Shown here in pieces: positions 1 through 13,000 of a stretch of 64,000 bases of DNA. The stretch comes from Carallia brachiata (taxonomy: Eukaryota > Streptophyta > Magnoliopsida > Malpighiales > Rhizophoraceae), in assembly GCA_021464245.1 (NCBI GenBank), contig JADCRB010000013.1, forward strand, positions 11,893,350 to 11,957,349, given 5' to 3'. The notes under the pieces were generated by a model. It searched no databases and was not told the DNA's origin. It saw only the letters and a list, made by a program, of their open reading frames with translations. Position numbers and translations under genes: made by a program. The stretch's first letter is position 1. Each line of letters starts with the position of its first letter.

Positions 1-850
1 ATTTATGAAGAAATGTAATTTTTGGGGAAAAAAGTTTGGAATTTTGAGTCCTGGGATTTGTGTTTTTTGGATTCAATGAAGGAACACCCACTTGGTTCTA
101 AGAATGTGGGAAAGTGGGAGGAGAGTGAGACTTTCAGTCCTTTTCTGTTAATCTGTTGGGTTGCTTTGAAAATGGGGGAAACAGAAGGAAATCTTGAGCT
201 CTGAATATTGGGACTTGGGTCTGGTTTTCCCTTGAATCTTGGGGAGTCCAGATATTATCTCTCAAAGAGATTGGCTTGGGTTGGTTAAATTAGTTGGGTG
301 AAACTTAATTCATCTTCTTGCCGTTTGTTTGCTTGATTTTTCTCAGCAATTGGCAGGGAGTGATAATTTTAGTGTTCACCCTTTTTTTTTTTTCCCTCAA
401 AGAACAGCACAATTGAATCATTTTCTAGTGTTCTGGATGGCTTCCAATAGTGAAGTAACCACTGAAAATGACTTATCTGGTGATGATTTAATTGATGGAC
501 ATCCTAGATTTGGAATAGAAAGGAATAAGAATTCCATAAAACAGCATTTGAGATAAAGAACCATATGATACTGAAGATATTCAAAATAGAAATAACAAGA
601 AAGATATCATTTTTTATTCAAAAATAAGCTTTAACAAGAGGGTAGGAGTGAAAACCACACCTCACCAACTCTTCAAGCCATCATATAATATCAATGATAA
701 ATTTTGGGAGCAGCATCTTTTATCTGGATGTAGTTTTTCTTTGATGGAGTTTTTCACTTCTTAGAAAATTGATAACTTGCCGTTATTTTCTGACGGTTTG
801 CATCTCAGAACATTAGTTGGTTTTTTGGTGCTTATTTGCTTAAATGGCAG
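1..850 (+). other. Intron 1 (3' part) of receptor kinase copy 1
   Basis: This stretch aligns along its whole length with intron 1 of the second kinase copy (about 33,018-33,867), with only scattered base differences and short indels. It ends in the acceptor ATGGCAG just before exon 2. No exon was found here. Copy 2 has its signal-peptide exon about 170 bases upstream of the equivalent of base 1, so exon 1 of copy 1 should lie just outside the window. Small open frames here are not coding. Confidence 0.8.
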
Positions 851-3800
851 TTGATGCTCTTGAAGAAATTGTAAAGACAATGGGCTCGACAAACTGGAGG
901 TTCAATGCTGATTCCTGTGAAGTTGAAATGGTTGGGGTAACACCTGTGGCACCAAATGATGCAGAGAACGAAATAGATTGCCCATGCAATGGTGGGAACA
1001 ATAGTGATTGTCACGTCGTAAGGATGTAAAGTTCCCTCATCTTTGTGCCAAATGATTATTGTTGCAATTTTCTTTGTTGTTTGAGTATAATTCAATTTTT
1101 TTTTTTGGATTATCATATGTTAGTTTAGATATTTTCCGGTGTTTGTGTTTGATTTTTCTTGAGGAGTATAAATACCTCACTCCTTTATATTTGTCACCTT
1201 GCAATTACTATATATTTGAAGTGTTGCTATAGATTTTTGTGAAATGTGGCTCCTCTTGTTTTTAATAACAAGTTCTTCCTATGTCTTTTAGAATGCTGAA
1301 GCGCTATAGCCTTCCTGGGGTGCTTCCTCCTCAACTTGTTAAGCTTCCTTACCTTCAACAAATGTACGAAACTTTTGAGCATTTTGGTATCATTTTGATA
1401 TTAATTTTCAGAAGCAACATAATAAACTGCTTACCATGCTTCTTGCTTATGTTCCTCTCAAGAGCAGTGATTTCGCTTACAACTATTTGAATGGCACCAT
1501 ACCGATTGAGTGGTCTTCAATGCAATTGACTAACATGTGAGCCCCTGTCATTTGTCGACGTAAGGATCAAGTTTAATTCCTTAATGAATTAATTAGCTAT
1601 CATATTCCATGCAGCTCTCTTCTTGTCAACCGCTTGTCCGGGGAAATTCCGAAGGAATTGGGAAATATTACGACCCTTCAGTACCTGTAGGTTTGAGTTC
1701 CCGTTACTTTGCTAATTTTCAGTTTTATAAATTATTATTGTAATTGAAGGTACGATCCTCCTTAGCATAACCTCAAATTACTGAAATGTTTCTCTGAGAT
1801 CATAGGAATCAGACAACGGATATAAAAGTGCATTTGTTTCTGTTTCTGCAAAAGAAAATGTTACAATCTTTGTCTCTTAGTAGTCTCTATGACTCCTGTA
1901 ACTGTTTTTTGAGTTTTTTTTTTTTCCCTCTTTGCTGCAATTCTTTTCCTTGATTCAGGAACCTTGAAGCAAATCAATTTTCCGGTGTTGTTCCTCTTGA
2001 ACTCGGAAAATTAACCAACTTGCAGACATTGTACACCCTCATTTCTCCTACTTTTATGTTTATAATTTTTCTCATTTCCCATAATGGAATGCTGTTAACT
2101 GTTTACTGATGAAAGGGTATGTTTTCTGATGCTTTGTTGCTGTGATATTATATTTTCAGGATGTTGTCTTCCAACCAGTTGACTGGGAATTTGCCAACAT
2201 CATTTGCCGGGTTAACGAACCTGACAGATTTGTAGGCTTTTGTGACATTCACCATTAGTTCAGATATTTACAGTGTTGGCTGTATTAAACTAACATTTTG
2301 GTGTTCAACACAGAAGGATAAATGATAATAACTTCAATGGAAGCATTCCTAATTTCATACAGAATTGGGGAAATCTCAGAAGATTGTAAGTTTTCTATTT
2401 ATTCACAATCTTAAACATGTTTGAGGTTGGTTTTTAATTTGTACTTGTTTTGTACTGATTATACTTTTCTGAATTCAATTTAATGAAGAGAAATGCTTGC
2501 AAGTGGACTAGAGGGGCCCATTCCATTGAACATTTCTCTTCTGCGTAATTTGGTTGACTTGTAAGTGTAAAGCCAATAGTTTCTTTCTTACCCTTATCTG
2601 GCCCATATTTCTTGTTGGTCTTCGTAAATCATTTAGCTCATGGTGGTTAATCTTATGCAGGATAATTAGTGATATAATTGGACCAACCCAAGCATTCCCT
2701 TTGCTGAGCAACATGCCAGGCATGACAAGATTGTATGTGGGAATTAAATACTTTGAAGGTGTGAAAAATGCTATATTTCCTCATGTGTGTGCTTGACCTT
2801 GATCATTTGTGCTCCAGGGTGTTGAGAAACTGTAACATTTCTGGGGAGCTCCCTGCTTACCTCTGGAGAATGCAGAATATGGAGATGCTGTAAGTAAAGC
2901 ATGCAAATACACATATAGGTTTTCAGGGCCAGTGGTGTCTGTGTTGCTCTCATCTATAATGCTGATAATTATATTGTGATACGTCCCCTGGTTGTCCTGT
3001 CTATCTAATTTGGACCGCCTTGGATATTAGTCAGTTGCATTCTTCAAGTTGGGGTTTTATGATTTAAATGAAGAAAATTATCGGAATCTACACAGCTTAT
3101 GAGTTTTCTTCCATGGCGTTCTAATGTTAATACTTGGTACAGGATTCTGGTTGTAACCCTATTGCCTTGAAAGGCATTCAGTCGCCAACAGTTGTTAATT
3201 TTACATGCTGTGTAGTTTGAAACTTAATTTTTCCTTTGTGTAATTCATTTCATTTTGGTTAGTTAGCTGCCCTGAATTCCTTTGTTACTTTTTCTTCTCA
3301 TCTCGTTATAGTTAGTTTGTATTAATTGCGTAGATTTCAACAAATTGCTCTAAGATGTTGCACTAACTGTTAACAATTCCAATGTTCAGCATTTTCCTTC
3401 AGGAGTAAGTCAAAGCACCTTCAGAATTCTGACAAAAAAAGAAAAAAAAAACAAATAATGAAAATGGACTTGCATCTGTTGGCTGGGAAAACTTGTTTGC
3501 AAATGAATATTTATGCAGTTTATTGCGATCATTTCAGGGATGTCAGTTACAACAAGTTAATTGGGAATCTTCCAGCCACCATGACCGCAAAACGTCTGCA
3601 ATTTGTGTACGTATGTGGTTAAATATTTTTGTTGCATTTGTTTGATTGCCTGTTATTCTCATCATAAAAGCACATGATTTAAGATTTGGGTAAATGGTTG
3701 ATTTTATTTATAGAACTGAGCTATTAGCACTTATTGGCATTGACACAAACATGAAATCATTCATAATTATGGCTCTTTCCTCTCCATAAATGTCCAATAA

Positions 3801-6800
3801 TCCTATCAATTAAAACTGGATGTTTTTGTTTGCTTTATGTTCTTTTACTGAAACTACCATTCTTATTATTTTATGATGGGTTTTCAGCTTCTTAACCGGA
3901 AACATGCTAAGTGGAGATGTACCAGATTCAATTTTGAGGGCCGGAATTAGTGTGTACGTATTTTGTCTTGATTCTTTTCAGAAGTCTCATGTTTCATATC
4001 GCGGGTAGCTTTGGCATATTGTATCCATGTGTGAGCACTGTCTAATACTCAACCCACTAGGCGTGTATTGATCACAGTTTTAGAGGCAAATTACATTGCG
4101 GACAATTAGCAGTTGCACAAAAGAATAGAAGTATTATATGCAATTATGGACACAGTAACATATCTCTGTCAAGTACTTTTTGCTAGGAAAGATTTTGGAC
4201 ATCTAAAAGCTTTACACTGCAGCTGCAAGGAGATTCCATTTCTTGAATGCTTTAAGAACAGGCTGACCACCATAACAAAGTTAAAAGTGTTGATCAAAGA
4301 TACATGCGTAGAAAAATAACAAACTTTGAGGTTTTAAAGCGCATGATGCCATGCTGGCAAAGGTTTGAACAGGTGATGGGGCACTGGGAAACATGATTGA
4401 CAACTCAACAATTAAGCAGCTTGTATCAAACTAAATAGTGATACCAAAAAGTAGATATTTTCTAGTGATACCAAACAGTAGATATTTTCGGGATAGCATG
4501 CTGTTTCTAGTACAAAATTCTGGGGAGATTTTCTAAGCTTAACGATGTGTGCATTAAATTCAGGTCATGTCAGAGATAAGTATCTGGGAACCCTTGAATT
4601 TCCCATAATATGCTTGTTGAATTCACACCAGTTAATCTGATTCAGGTGCATTGTTTCTATACTTGGGTTGAGGTATGAAAGCTGCATTAAAGATGCGCTG
4701 GTACACATTTTATACACTTGGGTTGATTTGTGAAAGCATTAATGCATGCAATTGCAAATCATCCTTGTAGGTGTCCTAAAGAGAGCCTTTGTATTTTATA
4801 ATAAAACGATTGGAAATTATAGAAGTTCCCGTGGTAGAACATATTTGTTTCGAATTTTTGACGACAGTATTGTCACCAATTTATGTGGTCTTTTAAACAT
4901 GAATTAGACAAGCTTAGAATTATTCAACAACAGTTAAAATCCAGATACATGATGTGGGAAAACAAAAAGAAAATGAGGCTTGGAGAGTGACAAGAGTGTC
5001 TTTGAAATTATGAAACATACTTAAACTGAATTCCTGGAGTGAAGTTTAGACAAAGCTATGCATGAATTTTTTGCCATTTCACAAGAAACATTTGAGCAAT
5101 TATGAAATTGCGTGCATAATAGCACAAGTCATAATGACTAAGCATTCTACACTAAAAGGGACATACACTATAAATATACACTTTGCTGAGATACAGCAAA
5201 GACTAGTGGTCAGAATTTTCCTTGGCCAATCACAAAGCTATTGTATGTTCATGTAACACAACAGAGTGCATGTGCCATGAGCTTTCTGCTTGAGTATCTT
5301 TACCATTTTCATGTTGCCTCCATCAAAGGTGGCCTAGGTGTGTTTGACCATTTTTAGGTGTAACAGTCATTCTTAATGCTTCTGTGCAGTGATCTGTCAT
5401 ATAATAACTTTACATTGCAAGGACCTGAGCAATCTACCTGTCAAGAAAACATGTAAGGATGCTGTTCTAGTAATTAGGCTTAACACTTCGAGTTTAATGT
5501 AGTTTTGGTGCTGATAGTTCTAATTCTTACTACGTACTTTCAATAGGAATCTGAACTTGAACTTGTTCCGAAGCTCTTCAGTAATAAATGACTCGTAAGA
5601 CATTACTGCATTCTGTATCTACTACTTTGTTCCTCTTTTTGGAAAGCCAAAAAGAAAATTATAGCAGCAGAAATTTGATCTAGTTATAATATTTTTTTTA
5701 GAAAATACAACATCCCAAGATGATTTTAAATTACTTTACATTGACTTGGTGACAGAAGGCGAATTCTTCCCTGCATGAAGACTCTTAGTTGTCCCCGATG
5801 TAAGTATTCATTTGCAGAAGTTTGAGAAACATTTTTTCTTGTCTAAACTTTTCTTAGGAGAGAAAAAAAATTATATTCTCCAGTATACATCCACTATTTC
5901 TGTTAGCTGATATCTATCATATTTAATTGTACACTAACTTATTCCCTTTATCTTCACTTACTTTATGTCTCTTATGGCAGATTCAAATTGTTTACAAGTT
6001 AACAGTGGTGGAAGGGATATAACCATCAACGAAAATAACATGAACTTGCTATATGTAGGAGATGGAGGAGTTGAAGGTGGTGTAGCAAAATATTTTATAG
6101 ATGAACAGAGCTACTGGGGACTTAGTAGCACTGGAGACTTCATGGATGATTATGACTTCCAAAATGTTCGCTATACCACATCTGAGCAGTCATCAGATAT
6201 CCCTGAGCTGTACTTAACAGCGCGCAGAGCTCCGATCTCTCTAACATATTTTCATTATTGTTTACAAAATGGGATATATACAGTAAATCTTCACTTTGCC
6301 GAGATACAGTTTGCTAATAACGAAACTTATAACAGCCTAGGAAGGCGTTTGTTTGATGTTTATGTTCAGGTAAGTTGTCATATTTTAGTAACTACCCATA
6401 TCTTAAGCTGTAAAAAGAGTTATTGACCATCCCATTTGGTTGCAGGAAAGGTTAGTGCTGAAGGATTTCAACATTGAAGTTGAGGCTGGTGGTGTTCAAA
6501 AGCCTTTGGTAAAATCAATACCCAATGTCAATGTGACCAATAATATCCTGGAGATCCGATTCTATTTTGCTGGCAAGGGGACAACAAGGATTCCTAATAG
6601 GGGTGTTTATGGCCCTCTTGTATCAGCCATCTCTGTGGCATCTGGTGAGCGACTCCCTGTTGTATCTTGTTTTAGTACAGCGTACTTCTAATTTTTAAGT
6701 CTGTTGATAGTCAATTTTATTGTGCAATTCCCTATTCTGTTATGAGAATAATCCCTATTCTGTTATGAGAATACCCTAGAGAGTTATCTTAGAGGTTTCA

Positions 6801-7237
6801 AAGCCAGAGTATGGTCAAGTAGTGCAGAAAAATTCAGAACTTCCCGTACCATATAATTGTAGAAGTGACTTACACACCCATAAATTATTTCTAGGACCTT
6901 ATCTTATCAGTTAATTGTAGATGACTCCTCACCCTTGGGACCATGTATTGTGCAATGGCTGCTTCTATTCGGAATTGACCAACAATTGTTCTTTCCCGGC
7001 ATAGGCGTATTCAACCTCCTGTTTAGTTCTTATGCCCAAGGTTTTTGTGGTTAAGGCCAATCATGGAAGAGACTGAAATTTGGTTTCAACTCTATAATTT
7101 ATTTGAGGAAGGAAAATTTTTTCACACAACATTTTCATTTCATTCTAAGCTTTTGTTCAAATTGCTTTTTTTTTTTTTTTCTTTCATGTGTCAATAATAC
7201 ATTTATGTTGTAACTAATTTCTCCATTGTTGTAATAG

Positions 7238-7277
<40 letters not shown>

Positions 7278-9689
7278 ACTCACAAGGGAATTGTGATGTT
7301 TGATTGGACAGACCTGAAACTTTGTGCAGTCAAAGAAAAGAAGGGAACTGTCTTCATTATAGTTGGAGTTGTTGGAGCATTATGCTTTATTTTTGTTGTC
7401 ATGGGTATCCTTTGGTGGAAAGGCTGTTTGCCTGCAAAATGCCACAGAAAGAAAGGTATCCACTGAGGATCTTGATATACTGAGGATTCCTTACTCTGCT
7501 CTCTATTGCTTATGTGTTTGTCACAATACATGCAATTGGTTGCCTCTCTAGGAAATGAATGTGAGTTGGTGATCATTGAAAGCCATGCACGCTTAGTAAA
7601 ATTGGCTTGCATCATATTCTTGTTCATTTGGCTATCGTAATCCACCTCAAAGATTATGGATGGATTATATCGTAATAACATGCTGTGGAGAGTTCAGCAA
7701 AATTCAATTACGTGCACTGTGAGAGAAGTTCTTTTTTTTTTTTTTGGGTACATAAAGCTGTCCTCTTTAATGTGCTTGATTTGCTCTCTTTATTAGCGTG
7801 CATCTTCTGCTAGATCCAACCGAGACTGACATCTGTTTGACTAATAGATTCACTTTATTATGACATCTGTTTGACTGATGGATTCACTTTATTAATGCAT
7901 TCAAAAATGAAAATTCACTGCATTCAGCATCCTTGGCTTGGCTTGGAACAGATACCGAAGGACTCATTCTGCCTGTTAAGGGGACCTTTTCCTTCAAACA
8001 ATTAAGAGATGCTACAAATAACTTTGATTCTGCCAACAAAATCGGAGAGGGTGGCTTTGGTCCAGTATACAAGGTATTTTAGCAACATATTTTCCTATAG
8101 GAATATGTTTAGAGCACACGAAAACAGCCTCTTTGCAAAAACAAAGGTAAGGCTGCGTACACGAAAACAGCCTATAGGAATTTGTTTAGAGCACACGAAA
8201 ACAGCCTCTTTGCAAAAACAAAGGTAAGGCTGCGTATATCTGAACTTTCTCCAAACTCTATAAATGTGGGAGCCTCACCCTGGAATGCCCAGTTTAATGT
8301 GTTAAGAGTACACATATATCATTTTGCACCTATATGAGATTCTGAGTGAGGAAAGGATGCAGGGTCTATTACCCGATGGTACTGTGATAGCAGTGAAACA
8401 ACTCTCCTCTCAATCAAGGCAAGGAAATCGTGAATTCCTGAACGAGATAGGCATGATTTCATGTTTACAGCACCCAAATCTTGTCCAGTTGCATGGGTGT
8501 TGTATTGAAGGGGACCAATTATTGCTGGTATATGAATTCATGGAAAACAATAGTCTTGCCCGTCCTTTATTCGGTGAGTCCTTTGTTTATAACATGCTGA
8601 GAATGATCTGCAGTCACGTATGGATAAAAATTTAGCCTTGTGATCCATACTTTTCTCGTGGGGGATTATTTGTAGGTCGTGAGGACACTGGGCTTAAACT
8701 GGATTGGCCCGCAAGACATAAGATCTGTATTGGGATAGCTAAAGGCCTGGTTTTTCTTCACGAAGATTCAAGGCTAAAGATTGTTCATAGGGACATCAAA
8801 GCCACTAATGTGTTACTTGATAAGGACTTGAACCCAAAAATATCTGACTTTGGATTGGCTAGGCTCCATGAAGACGAGAAAAGCCACATCAGCACTCGAA
8901 TTGCTGGAACTATGTTAGTAAATTCCTCTTCTTCTTTTATATAATAAATGGTTACATGTGTATCATATTTGGTGCATGTTTTGAATGTTGCATCACTAGA
9001 GATATTCTCTTGATATGCAGCGGATATATGGCACCAGAGTATGCACTGTGGGGCTACCTGACTTACAAAGCAGATGTTTACAGTTTTGGAGTTCTGGCAT
9101 TGGAAATTGTTTGTGGCAAGAGCAATAATGATTATATGCCAAACAACCATTGTGTTTGTCTGCTAGATAGGGTACTGTACTTTCTTCTTTTTGACCATTG
9201 CACTTACATTGGCATTGCCTCCATCATACAATTGATACTGAAGCAGCTATTAGCATTAGTGTTAATATTTGACGATACAAGCTTGTAGTCATGAAATTCT
9301 GAAACAATTCCATATTGCAGGCTTGCGAATTGCAACAAAATGGAAATTTGTCAGAGCTTGTAGATGAGACACTAGGGTCTGAGTTCAACAAGGAAGAAGC
9401 AGCAATCATGGTTAAAGTAGCTCTGTTGTGCACAAATGCATCCCCAACACTTAGACCTACTATGTCTGAGGTGGTGAGCATGCTTGAAGGCCGTATGGCC
9501 ATTCCTGACATGGTTCCAGAACCAAGTACCTATTCGAATGATTTGAGGTTCAAGGCCATTAGAGATCTTCGTCAACATGGACCAAATCAAACCTCCAGTA
9601 CAAGCCAAACAAACAATTCTATCACCGTCAACACATTTCCTTCTTCCTCTGCATTCAGCCAGGACTTAAATGAGATCGAACCAGAATGA
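851..9689 (+). CDS. LRR-malectin receptor-like kinase, copy 1 (5' partial, exons 2-24)
   Basis: Plasma-membrane receptor Ser/Thr kinase of the LRR-VIII-2 (At1g53430/At1g07650-like) type. Exons: 851-1025, 1292-1363, 1468-1536, 1615-1686, 1959-2030, 2160-2231, 2314-2385, 2489-2560, 2661-2732, 2818-2889, 3538-3606, 3888-3953, 5390-5452, 5547-5594, 5756-5799, 5981-6369, 6446-6644, 7312-7455, 7952-8073, 8363-8573, 8676-8913, 9021-9171, 9321-9689. All have GT-AG borders and the phases close without a stop. With exon 1 taken from copy 2 the protein is 1,008 residues, normal for the family. Exons 3-13 are the 66-72-base units typical of LRRs (residues about 90-350). Exons 17-18 encode the malectin domain (about 401-597) and exon 19 one membrane helix (about 609-632). 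The kinase has the glycine loop GEGGFG, Lys in IAVKQL, HRD, DFG and APE, so it looks catalytically competent. Exon 23 ends LLDR where copy 2 has LLDW. The ligand is unknown. Confidence 0.94.
5150..5215 (+). pseudogene. Malectin-exon relic inside intron 13 (copy 1)
   Basis: A short stretch in intron 13 translates as [13 protein letters not shown], very close to [13 protein letters not shown] in the real malectin exon 17 about 1.1 kb downstream. Similarity fades within about 20 codons on either side. The same relic is in intron 13 of copy 2 near 38,705-38,760, so it predates the tandem duplication. It is probably the remains of a duplicated malectin exon. There is no sign that it is spliced in. 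Confidence 0.5.
7242..7274 (+). repeat. (CT)n microsatellite in intron 18
   Basis: About 16 uninterrupted CT units lie a short distance before exon 19 of copy 1. The corresponding tract in copy 2 (about 40,757-40,775) is shorter and interrupted. It contributes to the polypyrimidine stretch before the exon 19 acceptor. Confidence 0.9.
8094..8236 (+). repeat. 77-bp tandem duplication in intron 20
   Basis: Bases 8094-8159 recur at 8171-8236 with one or two changes (period 77). Each unit carries a donor-like AAGGTAAGG. Copy 2 has a single, more diverged unit here, so the duplication is private to copy 1. It lies between exon 20 (glycine loop) and exon 21 (catalytic lysine). Confidence 0.9.
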
Positions 9690-9776
9690 ATACTCCAGCA
9701 GTTACTGTAGTTGGATATCTGAAAAGTCTTCAAGAGGGAAGTTTTTTGAAACTAGTTATGATATATATATTATAAA

Positions 9777-9840
9777 AACAGTATTGTGAAATATCCCGAA
9801 ATTTATAATTGTAAATTTCGGGATGTTTCATGATACAGTT
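9777..9840. repeat. Foldback (MITE-like) insert in the 3' UTR of copy 1
   Basis: Two 29-base arms (9777-9805 and 9812-9840) match as inverted repeats at about 25 of 29 positions around a 6-base loop. The core is CCCGAAATTTA / TAAATTTCGGG. The insert and its immediate flanks (about 120 bp) are absent from the matching position of copy 2 near 43,315. It would form a strong hairpin in the 3' UTR. Confidence 0.75.
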
Positions 9841-10016
9841 TTGGTGATATCCATCATTGCTCTTTTGAAATTATCACACTACAGTTTTGGCCATTCAAGT
9901 AGCTCAGCCATTAGCAATGCTGCATCATTCACCATTTGAAGACTTGGTGGGGGATGCATACATGCATTCATACATTGTACATATTGTTGTACATTTATTT
10001 TCCCATGCTCTTGTAG

Positions 10017-13000
10017 GGTCTATCTCTTTTGTTTTAATGGGGTTGATGGGAGTGGTTTGGTAACCATATGTTCAATTTATTAAATTTGGAAATTAAAATC
10101 TGCGCAAGCAAGCCAGTGCCCGCCTTCTCGCTACATTCTATTGTCAATCTAATATGAAAAACACTACTAATTGTTTTGATTTTAGGAGGTCAAACTTGTT
10201 GGTTCCATGACTTTGGTCAAGGTGTTTGCTAGCATTTTGATGTCTCAGCAATGCCTCTGGCAGTGGTGCCTAGGCATTGGCATGGCATGGCTGACCATTT
10301 TGACTTGCAAACAAATCCAAGTGATCCAATTTTTGCATGTTTGAAATTGACTCATTTGATGAAGATTAAAAGTAGGACATGGCATCACTGTTTAGATAAT
10401 GAGCCGAGCATAGTATTTTTGCGTTTAAATAATATTTCATTATGGTTTTGTAGCTTCTTTTTTAACTGACTCTTTAAGTAACTTTTAAACAAACTCTTCG
10501 TGAACCTAAATTATTCAAGTTTGTTTTTATTCAAGCTTGACTTGTTTATTAATTAAAGAGTTTTAGATTCAGGTTTTATGTTGCTTGTCCTATAATTGAA
10601 TGAATTCGAGTAAATGTTGATGGACTTGAACTATTGATTTCTTAGCGAATTCATTTATAGCCCTAGTGAGTACAAGCTTGAATGCCTCATTGCCCCAATC
10701 TCATTAGAGTATTTTTTTGATTTAAAAGTAACATATTTAAAAATTATTCTTATTTATGTAAGTAACCCCTCAAAAATTTTAAATTAGTTATGCCTCCTAA
10801 TATTTTAGAATGATTTTCTATTACGAGAATTCAACTTATTGTACATAGAGGAGCAAGTTTTAATTCACTATTTAGTTGAATTAGAAAGATTTTTTATCTT
10901 CTTTTTTTTTGTCTAGCTTTTGCTTGCCCATGTATATGCTATATATGGTACAAGTAACAATTTCATTTTATTTTTCTCGAATAACAATTTCATTTTGTTG
11001 ATATAGATTCGAATTATATCATTTTCTATTTTATATTTATTGGATAAGAACCACTAACTCAATAACTAAGTTTATGAAATGTGTCATATTTTATAATATT
11101 TATCCTAAAGGATAAACTTTAGGTTGCATTGGATGAAAAAAATAATTAAAAAGATATGTCTAACTTATGATCAGCAAAAATTTTAGATAAGAAGATAGAT
11201 TGCATAATCTCTTTCTTTGCAAAATTATACTCTTTATTGAATTTCTGTGTGATGTTACATGTTAGTATATATTCCTTTAGCTAGTGTGATTGACATTGCT
11301 ATTTAATAACTAGCTGTGTCTAAACAGATCTTCCAATCAAATTTAGTTGAGTCATTTCGAGTTTGAGTTGTTTCGTGCATGAATTGTTTTAGTTAATTTA
11401 TATTTGAGTTGGGTTCCGATTGACCCACGATTAACAAAAGGCAGCAATTAAATAGTCGAACACTCTGCGATTACTACACAAACCCCACTAAAGGGCCATG
11501 GCCTTTTGGGACCACCAATGGATTCTGAAACTAAAGATACTGAAATCTTAATTTTTATAAGTCGATACAACATTCCAAAAATTATTGCCATTGAGTTGTA
11601 TGGCAAAACTCAAACTTAGGATGGCAAAGATTGTGTGAACTTTAAAATACCTTGAACCCAACAACTGTTATAGTTAATAGTCTTCTTAGTGGCACAAAAT
11701 GATTCTAATTTAGATCCAAGGTCACCAAAGAATCACAGATGGAGCTATACAAACCATACTTAAAATAAATGATCGTCTGGTTTGTTAATAGAATTGATAG
11801 AACCAGGAGAGAAACGAAGCAACAAAAGCCATCAAGATGTTGTTTGCCAATTGAGATACTATTAAAATAATCAATAATGGCTGGCGAAAGAACAACTCCA
11901 GGACTTGATAAAACTTGTGTTCCAAACAGATCAGACTGCCACAGCAGCATACACCAACCAAAAAGCAAGTATTTTGAAAGATCTTTCTATCCATATATAA
12001 TTGATCACATAATTCTCCTCCAATTATGTGCACCATATGAAATTGATGCTAATAGCTTAAGAAGCACATAATTAAAAGTAAACTGGCTTTATTAACAAAA
12101 TGACAAATGACCTTTACGAAGGCTGTTTAAATATCTAAAAAACTGAAAATAACCTTATCCAAGGTTTTAGAAATATAAGACTAAAAGCCACAACCAAAAC
12201 AGCAAGTCCAAAAAAATTCTTGTTCAAGACCATTAATATTGACCATCAAACGCAACAGGAAAGAAAGCAAATGGTCTCGTAACTCAGTAACCACCATGCA
12301 GGCACAAGACAAGGTGCAAGTTGGACTCCTTGTGGATAAGGGTCAATCATCTGATCCTGCACTAACTGATCATGCACTATTTCAAAACACAAGGAATTCT
12401 GACACTAACATAAACTCAATTCATATTTTTAAACTTCAAAATTCAAGAAATTGGATGTCCATTAAACATCGGTATTCAATACTAAATGGAAACAAAGTGT
12501 TAACTATCAGACTGAGCTTTTTAATTCTCCTCATCCGAAGTCATTGAATTTAAAGTTATTGAGGATGATTCTCTAACAACATTTAATTTTGAAAATTGTA
12601 TCTCTCACACAACAATTTCTTGGTCATTGTCTTCATCGTCAACTACATCAATAAATAGTAAAAAATAAATTAAAAAAATTAAACAGTACTCAAACAATAT
12701 AATAATATAAACTTAAGTAAAAAAAATGATTTACCTTTAATAGCCATACAACTAATTGCGTGTCGTGATTTAAACTTTTTACAGTTTTCAGTAAAAGAGA
12801 AGCTCTCCACTTAATTGTAACTCTACCTCCCATGCTAAAGTGGATTCTGAAGTAATCGTTATGATTGGTATGCTTAATATGTCTCTAGCCACGAAAGAGA
12901 GAATTAGAAATCGATTTTGGGGCAATTTCTACCAAGTAAGGACATCCAAATAGAACTTCTGAACTTTTCTGGGTTCCTTAAAGTATAAATCCAACTTTGT

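Noticed and set aside
832..1116. Minus-strand open frames over kinase exon 2 (also 33,849-34,109)
   Set aside because: They are antisense shadows of exon 2, present in both copies only because the copies are similar.
5965..6426. 153-codon frame as a separate gene
   Set aside because: It is malectin exon 17 read with a few intron bases on both sides; the splice sites at 5,980 and 6,370 are clear.
11705..12036. Hydrophobic minus-strand frames as a membrane protein gene
   Set aside because: Two overlapping frames, no family resemblance, no splice context and no support in neighbouring sequence.
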